Source of the DNA: Prevotellaceae bacterium | Lineage (GTDB): Bacteria > Bacteroidota > Bacteroidia > Bacteroidales > UBA932 | Length of the DNA stretch: 6,526 nt | Reading direction: 5' to 3' | NCBI GenBank assembly: GCA_031284065.1 | Contig: JAITAP010000029.1 | Coordinates: 1 to 6,526, forward strand | In this document: one piece after another, positions 1 through 5,693 of the stretch | Position numbering within the stretch: the first letter of the stretch is position 1 | Layout: each line of letters starts with the position of its first letter | Translations under genes and position numbers: made by a program | The notes under the pieces: model-generated | Database searches by the model: none | Seen by the model: only the letters and a program-made list of their open reading frames with translations | Told to the model about the DNA's origin: nothing

Positions 1-209
1 GCGCTGTCTATGCACTTTACGTCAACTATGGAGTTCTTGCCCAAGAGCGTGCGCGGAACCTGCTCTGCCGGCAAGTACTCTATGCCGACTATTTCCTGCC
101 CCTTTTGAAGCGGCAGCAAGGCGTTCAGAAAGCTGATGAGCAAATGTTTGTGCCCGCCAAATATTTTCTTGAACGGTAAATCGTTTCTGGGGTCTAAGTA
201 GCGTGCCAT
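1..209 (-). CDS. Rpn family recombination-promoting nuclease / putative transposase (PD-(D/E)XK), 3' end beyond window
   Basis: The first 69 residues are visible, starting at the ATG at 209-207 and running off the left edge. They begin MARYLDPRNDLPFKKIFG, followed by HLLISFLNALLPL and IEYLPAEQVP. This is the characteristic N-terminus of the PDDEXK_2 / Rpn (YhgA-like) proteins that are abundant in Bacteroidota. Asp63 in SIVDVKC fits the first catalytic acid of the PD-(D/E)XK fold; the following E-x-K element would lie just outside the window. Family members are metal-dependent DNA endonucleases linked to RecA-independent recombination and are often annotated as transposases, although they lack terminal inverted repeats. 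This start suits the family and lies about 22 nt downstream of the inferred transcription start of a good promoter-like element (238-270). There is no Shine-Dalgarno sequence. It is divergent from trkA. Whether the full gene is intact cannot be judged. Family assignment is by recognition of motifs. Confidence 0.88.
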   Translation of the reverse strand, partial: MARYLDPRNDLPFKKIFGGHKHLLISFLNALLPLQKGQEIVGIEYLPAEQVPRTLLGKNSIVDVKCIDS

Positions 210-237
210 AATTTGGTAGGGAGTAACAATTTCTGCG

Positions 238-270
238 CAAAGATAAAACTTTTTCAGGTATATACCAAAA
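238..270 (-). promoter_or_regulatory. Bacteroidota-type promoter for the Rpn-family gene
   Basis: Read on the minus strand, TTTTGG (270-265) and TATCTTTG (245-238) are separated by 19 bases. This matches the Bacteroidota sigma-ABfr pattern of a -33 TTTG/TTG element and a -7 TAnnTTTG element with about 19-21 bases between. Transcription would start near base 231, leaving a leader of about 22 nt before the ATG at 209. The match is seen directly; promoter activity is inferred. Confidence 0.6.
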
Positions 271-325
271 TCTACAGCCCGCGACATCCCCGAGCGAAGC
301 CGAGAAATATCCTCTCCCCTACCCC

Positions 326-367
326 TTTCCCGAAAGGTCAAAACCGGGAAATTTCCGGACGCGGAAA
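326..367. repeat. Cluster of inverted GGAAA/TTTCC half-sites in the divergent intergenic region
   Basis: TTTCCCG (326-332) and CGGGAAA (345-351) form a perfect 7-bp inverted repeat with a 12-base gap. The second arm overlaps a perfect 10-bp palindrome, GGAAATTTCC (347-356). A further GCGGAAA lies at 361-367. The cluster lies between two divergent promoter-like elements, about 50 bases upstream of the rightward -7 box. It could be an operator for a dimeric regulator or simply a hairpin. No regulator is recognised. Confidence 0.4.
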
Positions 368-418
368 AAGTCAGCACAAATTACCGCCGGAGGTGTAACA
401 ACTATCGGGTATCTGAGC

Positions 419-426
419 TATCTTTG
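419..426 (+). promoter_or_regulatory. Candidate -7 promoter element for trkA
   Basis: TATCTTTG matches the Bacteroidota TAnnTTTG consensus exactly and is the same octamer as in the opposing promoter at 245-238. It would start transcription near base 433, about 22 nt before the trkA ATG at 455, again a leader of the same length. No good -33 TTTG lies 19-21 bases upstream (the sequence there is GTGTAAC), so this promoter may be weak or activator-dependent. Confidence 0.5.
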
Positions 427-454
427 CAGGAAATTAAAGTAGAACGTCTCAGCC

Positions 455-1795
455 ATGAACATTATTATTGCCGGCGCGGGCGAGGTGGGTATGCACCTCT
501 CCAAGCTGCTGTCGGAGGATAGCCACAGCATTACGGTTGTTGACCCGAGCGAGGAGCGGCTTCACGCCGTTGAAGCGGGCACCGACGTGGTTACGGTGCA
601 GGGCAGCACCACCTCGCTCGAAGTGCTGGAGAGAGCCAACACCCGCCGGGCAGACCTGCTCATTGCCGTTACGCCCAGCGAGGATACCAACATTGTAACC
701 TGTATGCTGGGCAAAAAAATAGGCGCCGCGCAAACGATTGCCCGCATAGACCACAGCGAATACCTCGACATTGAAAACCGCAGAACGTTTACCCACGCCG
801 GCGTGGATAACATGTTTTACCCCGAAAAGATTGCGGCTACAGAAATTGTTAACCTGCTTGGCCAGACCAGCACGTCGGAGTACATTGAGTTTGCCAACGG
901 CAAGCTGGTGATGATGGTGTTCAAGCTGGAGGATAACGCTCCGGTTGCGGGGAAAACGATTGCCGAAGCCACCTTTGACATGAAGAAGCTGGAGTTTCGC
1001 GTTATAGCCATCAACCGCAACGAAAGAACTATTATCCCGCACCGCTTTGATACGCTCGAACCCGGCGACCGCCTCTACATGATGACTACGCGCAACGGGA
1101 TGAGCGAAATGCTGGAGTTTTCGGGAAAGGAGAACGTGGAGGTGCACAACATGATTATCCTTGGCGGCAGCCGCATTGGCACCAAAGTTGCCGCGTCGCT
1201 CGACCGGCGACTGAACATCAAAATCATTGAGCAACAAAAAGAGCGCTGCGTCAAGCTTGCCGAAATGTTCAAAAATGCCATGATTATTAACGGCGACGGG
1301 CGCAACGCCGACCTGCTGCTCGAAGAGGGGCTGCAAAAAACCGACGCTTTTGTTGCCGTTACGGGAAATTCGGAAACGAACATTCTGGCGTGCCTGCTGG
1401 CCAAGCAAGCGGGCGTGCAGCGCACCATTGCCGAAGTCGAAAACCTCGACTACATACAGCTGGCGGAGAGCATTGGCGTTAACACCATCATCAACAAGAA
1501 GCTGATAACGGCCGGGCACATTTTTAAGTTCACCCAAAATACCGGCGTGCAGTCGGTAAAGTACCTTACCGGCTCCGACGCGGAGGCGCTGGAGTTTATC
1601 GCCAAATCCGGCTGCAAGGCAAGCAAAGCGCCCGTAAAAGACTTGGGGTTTCCCAAAAACGCCATCATAGGCGGCGTGGTGCGCGGCGGAAAGGCAATTA
1701 TCGCCACCGGCGCCACCGAAATCAAAGCCAACGACCACGTTATAGTATTTGGCATGGACGCGGACGCGGCCGACGTTGGCGAATTTTTTTGCTAA
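455..1795 (+). CDS. trkA: Trk system potassium uptake regulatory protein TrkA
   Basis: This 446-residue protein has the full TrkA length and two tandem RCK units. RCK-N 1 (about 1-125) has the Rossmann glycine motif GAGEVG at 7-12 and the acidic nucleotide-ribose ligand Asp30 at the end of beta-2. RCK-C 1 spans about 135-220. RCK-N 2 (about 230-350) repeats the fold with GGSRIG at 237-242, Glu259 at the acidic position and a GDG at 280-282. RCK-C 2 spans about 365-446. TrkA is a cytoplasmic NAD(H)- and ATP-binding gating ring on the membrane channel TrkH/TrkG, controlling K+ uptake. The ATG at 455 puts the glycine motif at the normal distance from the N-terminus. No Shine-Dalgarno sequence is visible; a TAnnTTTG box lies at 419-426. 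A trkH partner often lies next to trkA in Bacteroidota, but here the next gene is convergent, so TrkH must be encoded elsewhere. Both nucleotide-binding motifs are intact, so it is likely functional. Confidence 0.96.
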   Translation: MNIIIAGAGEVGMHLSKLLSEDSHSITVVDPSEERLHAVEAGTDVVTVQGSTTSLEVLERANTRRADLLIAVTPSEDTNIVTCMLGKKIGAAQTIARIDHSEYLDIENRRTFTHAGVDNMFYPEKIAATEIVNLLGQTSTSEYIEFANGKLVMMVFKLEDNAPVAGKTIAEATFDMKKLEFRVIAINRNERTIIPHRFDTLEPGDRLYMMTTRNGMSEMLEFSGKENVEVHNMIILGGSRIGTKVAASLDRRLNIKIIEQQKERCVKLAEMFKNAMIINGDGRNADLLLEEGLQKTDAFVAVTGNSETNILACLLAKQAGVQRTIAEVENLDYIQLAESIGVNTIINKKLITAGHIFKFTQNTGVQSVKYLTGSDAEALEFIAKSGCKASKAPVKDLGFPKNAIIGGVVRGGKAIIATGATEIKANDHVIVFGMDADAADVGEFFC

Positions 1796-1809
1796 GCGCC
1801 GGCCGCCCG

Positions 1810-4044
1810 CTAATCTTTCTTCTCCACCTCCAGAATCTTAATCTCGGTGCGCCGGTTCTTGGCGTGCTGCTTTTCGGTTTTGGCATTTTTCACGAGCGGC
1901 CTTGTAGAGCCGTACCCTCTGGGCACTATCCGGCTCCGCCTGACGCCCTTTTTGACGAGGTAGGCCACGCACGACTCCGCCCGCCTCTGCGAGAGCGCCA
2001 TGTTGCCCAGCAGACCTCCCCGCGAGTCGGTGTGGGAGCTGAGCTCAATCCTCACGTCGGAGTTCATCTCCATAAACTTTGCCACCTTGTCGAGCTCCTT
2101 GAAAGCCGCCTTTTTGAGGAGCGCCTTTCCGTAGTCGTAGTACACGTTTTCCACGCTAAAGGAGCTTCCGCTCACCAGCGGGTCGAGCTGGAGGAGGATA
2201 CGGATGCTTTCGCCCGCCCTGATTTTACCGACAGAGATATTTTCTGCCCTTGAAGGCAGGAATCCCAGCGCCTCCGAAGTCAGCGTGTACGAGGCGTTGG
2301 CCGTTATCGGGAAGTAGGCTTTCCCGATGCCGTCGGTGAAGGCGTTTCGCGTCTTTTTGGCTTTATCGTCAAAGAGCTTGAGCCGAACATTTTCAATGGG
2401 CGCGGAGTCGGCTCTGCTTACCACAGTGATAGCAATCATGTACTTTTTGTTCGGCACGGGCGCGACCTTGGCCGGCGGCGGGATGCGCTTGAAGGAGTAG
2501 ATGTCGTCGCCGCCGTACCCGCCCAGGCGGTTGGAGGAGAACAGCCCCTCCGCTTTGGAGCCCGGAAGAAAAACAAACGAAAAGTCGTCGGAGCTGGTGT
2601 TGACCGGCGGGCGCAGGTTTTCGACGGCAGTCCACGCGCCGGGCTTTCCTGTGGCTTTGAAAATATCCAGCCCGCCCAGCCCCGGGTGCCCGTCGGAGCT
2701 AAAGTAAAGCGTGTTGTCGCCGTCCAGCGTAGGGAAACGCTCCTCTCGCGGCGTGTTGATAACGCTCCCCAGATTTTGAGGTTTTCCCCACTCCCCGCTT
2801 GCGTCAAGCTCGCACATGAAGATGTCAAGCCCGCCCAGCGTTCCCGGCATGTCCGACGAAAAGTAGATTGTGCGCCCGTCGGCGGATATGCAGGGATGCC
2901 CAACGGAGTACGCGGCGAGGTTGTTGTAGGGGAACATGGCGGGGTCGCTCCACCCCCCGCGCTCCTTGTAGGAAATCATGACGCCCACGTGGCTCACCCC
3001 GCTCACATATACTTCGTCGGACATTTCGGAAAAGCAGAAGTAAGCCGTATTTCCGTCGGGGGTGAGAGAGCAGGGGCCGGAGTGCTCGCCGGTGTTGAGC
3101 GGCGCGGGCAGCATTACCGGCGCAGTCCACACGTAGCTCCCCACAATGCCGTTGCCGGAGTTGGGCTTGTTGCGCTGCCGGCTGGAGAGGTACATGTTGA
3201 GGTAGGGCCGCCCCGTTCCGCCGTAGATTTTCCGCTTTTTGTTGCGCAGCTTTTCCTGCCGCTCGCGCTCCTTTGCCAAGCGCTTCCTGCGCTTTGCCTT
3301 GTCGTTTTCCGACGAAAGCAGGTCATACCTGTCGCCATCGTACTTGGAGTGCGCTACGGCGTCGCTTTTCAGCTGGTTTGTCAGGCAAAACTTCACCATA
3401 TCTGTAGGGTCTTGCGCGTTGCGCAGCAGCAGCTGCACGGCGGCTTCGTTGCCCACCCCCTGAAGGGAGGCAATGGTTGCCGCCACTTCGTTCTGGTCGG
3501 TAGCCATGTAGCCGATGGGTCGGTCGGAGGTAAAGACAATGTAGTCGCCGTACACGGTAGCGGCAAACTCCGAGTAGCGCGTGTTTATTCTTCGCTCGTT
3601 GTTGACGGAAAAGAAAGGCGGACGCTTGGCAATTGCGCAGGCGCTATCGCACGAAAAGATACGCTCGCGCGCAACGGACGGCTCTCCGCCGCGCGTGGCA
3701 AAGGTAAAGTAAGCCTTCCGCGCCTCGTCGTACTTTCCGATGAACATGAGCACGTCGCCAAAGCCACAGTACGCTTCTGCCGGGCAATCGGGGTAGGCGG
3801 CGGCAAGGCGGTAGTACTTTTCGGCGTCAACGTAGCTGTGCATCTTCACGTTGATGCTCGCCAAATCCAGAGCAGACTCCAAGCTCGACCGCTTGCGGTA
3901 TATTTCCTTGTACAGCGATAGCGCCTTTTGGTACTCGCCGGCGGCAACAAGCTCTTCGGCCTGCCTGCGCTCAATGACCTGCGCCGTTGCCGCCCCGCAG
4001 GACAGCGCTACCAGCAGCAACGCCGCTCTAAAAATAATATTCAT
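1810..4044 (-). CDS. PorE-like outer-membrane-associated protein: TPR, PD40 beta-propeller, CRD-like and OmpA peptidoglycan-binding domains
   Basis: This 744-residue exported protein starts at the ATG at 4044. It has a signal peptide (1-21, hydrophobic LLLVAL, AxA cleavage before Gln22); Cys16 lacks a good lipobox. Domains in order are: TPR-like helices at about 25-120; a PD40/WD40-like propeller at about 155-518, with strand motifs YIVFTSDRP (168-176), TIYFSSD (392-398), TLYFSSD (445-451) and LFSSNR (501-506), and GGLDIF twice; a carboxypeptidase-regulatory-like beta domain at about 535-620; and a C-terminal OmpA domain at about 630-738. In the OmpA domain, Asp673 (HTDSRG) and Arg688 (SQRRAE) occupy the two diaminopimelate-binding positions, 15 residues apart as in E. 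coli OmpA. The order matches Porphyromonas gingivalis PorE, which tethers T9SS parts to peptidoglycan. About 95 residues (178-274) are inserted in the first blade, including a strongly basic stretch. Cysteine pairs 87/93 and 132/136 could form disulfides. The gene follows the PorP/SprF gene by 99 bases on the same strand, so the two are probably co-transcribed. Paralogues are common, so identity with PorE itself is not claimed. Confidence 0.93.
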   Translation of the reverse strand: MNIIFRAALLLVALSCGAATAQVIERRQAEELVAAGEYQKALSLYKEIYRKRSSLESALDLASINVKMHSYVDAEKYYRLAAAYPDCPAEAYCGFGDVLMFIGKYDEARKAYFTFATRGGEPSVARERIFSCDSACAIAKRPPFFSVNNERRINTRYSEFAATVYGDYIVFTSDRPIGYMATDQNEVAATIASLQGVGNEAAVQLLLRNAQDPTDMVKFCLTNQLKSDAVAHSKYDGDRYDLLSSENDKAKRRKRLAKERERQEKLRNKKRKIYGGTGRPYLNMYLSSRQRNKPNSGNGIVGSYVWTAPVMLPAPLNTGEHSGPCSLTPDGNTAYFCFSEMSDEVYVSGVSHVGVMISYKERGGWSDPAMFPYNNLAAYSVGHPCISADGRTIYFSSDMPGTLGGLDIFMCELDASGEWGKPQNLGSVINTPREERFPTLDGDNTLYFSSDGHPGLGGLDIFKATGKPGAWTAVENLRPPVNTSSDDFSFVFLPGSKAEGLFSSNRLGGYGGDDIYSFKRIPPPAKVAPVPNKKYMIAITVVSRADSAPIENVRLKLFDDKAKKTRNAFTDGIGKAYFPITANASYTLTSEALGFLPSRAENISVGKIRAGESIRILLQLDPLVSGSSFSVENVYYDYGKALLKKAAFKELDKVAKFMEMNSDVRIELSSHTDSRGGLLGNMALSQRRAESCVAYLVKKGVRRSRIVPRGYGSTRPLVKNAKTEKQHAKNRRTEIKILEVEKKD

Positions 4045-4060
4045 GGAAAAAATAATTTAC

Positions 4061-4091
4061 AGGGTTGAACAATATGAATTAAGGGTTGCCG
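4061..4091. repeat. Short direct repeat in the gap between the PorP/SprF and OmpA-family genes
   Basis: AGGGTTG occurs at 4061-4067 and again at 4082-4088, 21 bases apart, which is two helical turns. The pair lies 17 to 44 bases upstream of the OmpA-family start codon, within the 99-base gap. It could be a binding site for a regulator or chance; no good TAnnTTTG promoter is visible in this gap. Confidence 0.2.
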
Positions 4092-4143
4092 TATTTGCGC
4101 CCTCCCGATAGAATGTTCCGCGCATTTCCTTGATTCCCGAGCC

Positions 4144-5118
4144 TCAAAAGTATCGCGGCGTAAGCACGCGCTGCGCCTTTTTCCCTATAGTAAAGCCCAG
4201 CATAACCTCGTGCGTGTAGAGCGTTACCTGATTTAGCTTGCTTAGCGGGAAGTCGTAGGCGTAGCCGAGATACAGGTTGTCGGAAACGAAAAGCTCGGCA
4301 AGGAACGTAATTGAGTTGAGCGAGCTGTAGAAAGCTTCGCCCTTCACGGTTTTGTCCAGCCGGCTTTTCAGCGGCAGCCCGTTACGCCAGAGAAGCCCCA
4401 GCCACACCTTGTCCTTTATCATGAGGAAAACGTTGAGGTCGATGCTGGGCTGCATGATAAAATCGTCCTTGTAAAAGATGGACGGCTTAATAATGTAATT
4501 TCTGTTGATGGGTATCAGCGTTGCTACCGTAAGGTAGAGCTGCGAATTTTTTTGCACCAGCTTGTAGTCTTTCCAGAGCTCTGTGCCGGACAAGCCCACA
4601 GAAAACAGCTTGTGGTCCAGAAACACCCCCACGTTGAAGTCCGGGCGAAAGACGGGCTTGCCGAGCAGCCCGCCCGTCAGCAGCGGGTCGTTGGCGTCGT
4701 TGAGGCGCACAAGGTTTTCGTCGAGGCTGAGCTGCGTTACGCCGACGGAAAGCCCAAAGGCAAGGCGCGTACCCTGATTGTCCAGCATAACGCGGTAGGA
4801 GTAGTCCGAAAAGAACGACAGCGTTTGCTGCACGCCCACCTTGTCGCTCATGATATGCCCCCCCACGCCCAGCAGGTTGTTCAGCATGGGGCCGTCAACG
4901 AGCAGAGAGATGGTTGTTGGCGCACCCTCAATGTTTGACCACTGGTTGCGGTACAGCACTGTGGAGTTAAATTTTTCCTTGTAACCCGCATACGCCGGAT
5001 TGAGTATCAGCCCGTTAAAAGCATACTGGCTAAAGATAACGCCTTGCTGCGCATCGCACTTTACGTGAAAAAGTGCGCCTGTAAGTAACATAAATGCTCG
5101 GAAGTGATATTTTTTCAT
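4144..5118 (-). CDS. Type IX secretion system membrane protein, PorP/SprF family
   Basis: The product is 324 residues from the ATG at 5118. An in-frame reading extends to a TTG at 5256, but only the later ATG puts a signal peptide at the N-terminus: KK, a hydrophobic core, then cleavage after CDA (residue 23), leaving mature QQG. The mature start carries the family signature SQYAFNGLILNPAYAG (30-45), followed by LYRNQW and GAPTT. The C-terminus has LGYAYDFPLSKL (284-295) and HEVMLGFTIG (303-312), also typical. The alternating amphipathic strands fit an outer-membrane beta-barrel, and the length is normal. PorP (P. gingivalis) and SprF (Flavobacterium johnsoniae) are outer-membrane proteins needed for T9SS secretion or attachment of surface proteins, and many genomes carry several paralogues beside an OmpA-domain gene. 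Here that partner lies 99 bases downstream. No adhesin or CTD-bearing gene lies upstream, so the substrate is unknown. A convincing promoter was not found; the nearest is TATCGTTTG (5141-5133), one base longer than consensus. Confidence 0.92.
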   Translation of the reverse strand: MKKYHFRAFMLLTGALFHVKCDAQQGVIFSQYAFNGLILNPAYAGYKEKFNSTVLYRNQWSNIEGAPTTISLLVDGPMLNNLLGVGGHIMSDKVGVQQTLSFFSDYSYRVMLDNQGTRLAFGLSVGVTQLSLDENLVRLNDANDPLLTGGLLGKPVFRPDFNVGVFLDHKLFSVGLSGTELWKDYKLVQKNSQLYLTVATLIPINRNYIIKPSIFYKDDFIMQPSIDLNVFLMIKDKVWLGLLWRNGLPLKSRLDKTVKGEAFYSSLNSITFLAELFVSDNLYLGYAYDFPLSKLNQVTLYTHEVMLGFTIGKKAQRVLTPRYF

Positions 5119-5160
5119 TTGTGTGCAGAAATCAAACGATAAGTTTTTGCTTAACAAAAA

Positions 5161-5168
5161 GTGTACAC
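5161..5168. promoter_or_regulatory. Palindrome GTGTACAC upstream of the PorP/SprF gene
   Basis: This is a perfect 8-bp palindrome, 42 bases upstream of the ATG at 5118, in AT-rich sequence. Its position would suit an operator for a dimeric regulator of the PorP/OmpA pair. Eight-base palindromes also occur by chance, so this rests on symmetry and position only. Confidence 0.2.
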
Positions 5169-5264
5169 GTAAGTGAGAACGCTGTTTTTTATATAAAACG
5201 GAGTAAGAGGCTTTTAATTTCATTTTTAACGCTATATAAGAAAATGAAAGGGGCAAGTAAGGGG

Positions 5265-5322
5265 GGTAAGTCGCGCCCGCTTCGCCTCGCTCCGAGCAAA
5301 GCGAGAAGCCTCTGAGCTTACC
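5265..5322. repeat. Compound inverted repeat / hairpin element
   Basis: The outer arms GGTAAG (5265-5270) and CTTACC (5317-5322) are perfectly complementary. Inside, GCTTC (5279-5283) plus TCGCT (5287-5291) pair with AGCGA (5300-5304) plus GAAGC (5305-5309), giving a 10-bp stem with a three-base bulge and an 8-base loop. The base composition is more GC-rich than the surrounding upstream sequence. It resembles a dispersed palindromic intergenic element or a structured RNA, but there is only one copy in the window. It has no T-tract suited to a terminator. Confidence 0.4.
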
Positions 5323-5472
5323 GTTGCTTTTGGGCAGCGCAAAGGCAAGCTCTTTGAGCGGGTAGCTCCATCGCTCTTTCTTTTACCGGGCAGCAGCAGC
5401 TTTACGCCTCAGAGCACGGCCGCCAATAAGCTGTCGGCTGCACACGCTACAAAAATAATTTTGCCTCCCTCA

Positions 5473-5515
5473 CGATTTTTTACCTTTTTTCTTTACTTTT
5501 GGGCTTTAAAAATCG
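5473..5515. repeat. Inverted repeat flanking a T-rich tract
   Basis: CGATTTTT (5473-5480) and AAAAATCG (5508-5515) are perfect 8-bp complements with 27 bases between, mostly T-rich. The stem would be weak and AT-rich. It is followed by GGGGCAATGGGGCAAAG, a short tandem-like repeat (5515-5531). The function is unknown. It marks the start of the lower-GC sequence that leads into the nuclease gene. Confidence 0.25.
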
Positions 5516-5693
5516 GGGCAATGGGGCAAAGCGAAAGCGGCTGAGCGAAAAAAACAGCTGCCGCCGCAACGCCAATTTGCCGCCGCACTAACGGCCGGCA
5601 CGCCGACGTACCGTAAAATTGAGCACGACGAACGCCGTGCAAAATGCAAACAGGCTATTTTCCAAAACTTTACACAGCAATAAGCAGCGAATT

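Larger units (their letters stand above)
5119..5693. other. Gene-free divergent intergenic region of 575 bases
   Basis: This stretch separates the leftward PorP/SprF gene from the rightward nuclease gene. I see no tRNA, rRNA or recognisable structured RNA, and no reading frame with protein-like content. It holds a perfect 8-bp palindrome GTGTACAC (5161-5168), a palindromic GC-rich element (5265-5322), an inverted repeat CGATTTTT/AAAAATCG (5473-5480 and 5508-5515) around a T-rich tract, and a small GCGGC/GCCGC hairpin near 5537-5565. It is long for a bacterial promoter region and could be a decayed gene, a small-RNA locus or an old insertion scar. None of these is established. Confidence 0.6.

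Noticed and set aside
22..240. A 72-codon minus-strand frame overlapping the Rpn-family start
   Set aside because: It is out of frame with the recognisable Rpn-family N-terminus, which begins at 209 and stays open to the window edge.
449..1738. A 429-codon open frame on the minus strand opposite trkA
   Set aside because: It mirrors the trkA codons, its translation is rich in His, Asn, Val and Leu with no recognisable motif, and trkA on the other strand has complete RCK motifs. It is a composition-driven antisense shadow.
2686..3921. A 411-codon open frame on the plus strand opposite the OmpA-family gene
   Set aside because: The opposite strand encodes clear PD40 blades across this interval. 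The plus-strand product shows no signal peptide, domain or motif, and the high GC content explains the lack of stops.
5133..5141. TATCGTTTG on the minus strand as a promoter for the PorP/SprF gene
   Set aside because: It has three instead of two bases between TA and TTTG, the nearest TTG element is only 13 bases upstream, and the leader would be about 8 nt. It is too weak to call.
5119..5256. N-terminal extension of the PorP/SprF protein to a TTG at 5256
   Set aside because: It would bury the signal peptide 46 residues into the protein and start on a rare codon; the ATG at 5118 gives a standard signal peptide and mature family N-terminus.
5356..5385. GAGCG/CGCTC hairpin followed by T-rich sequence, resembling a plus-strand terminator
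   Set aside because: The stem is only 5 bp with an 11-base loop, the T-run is interrupted, and no plus-strand gene lies upstream to be terminated.
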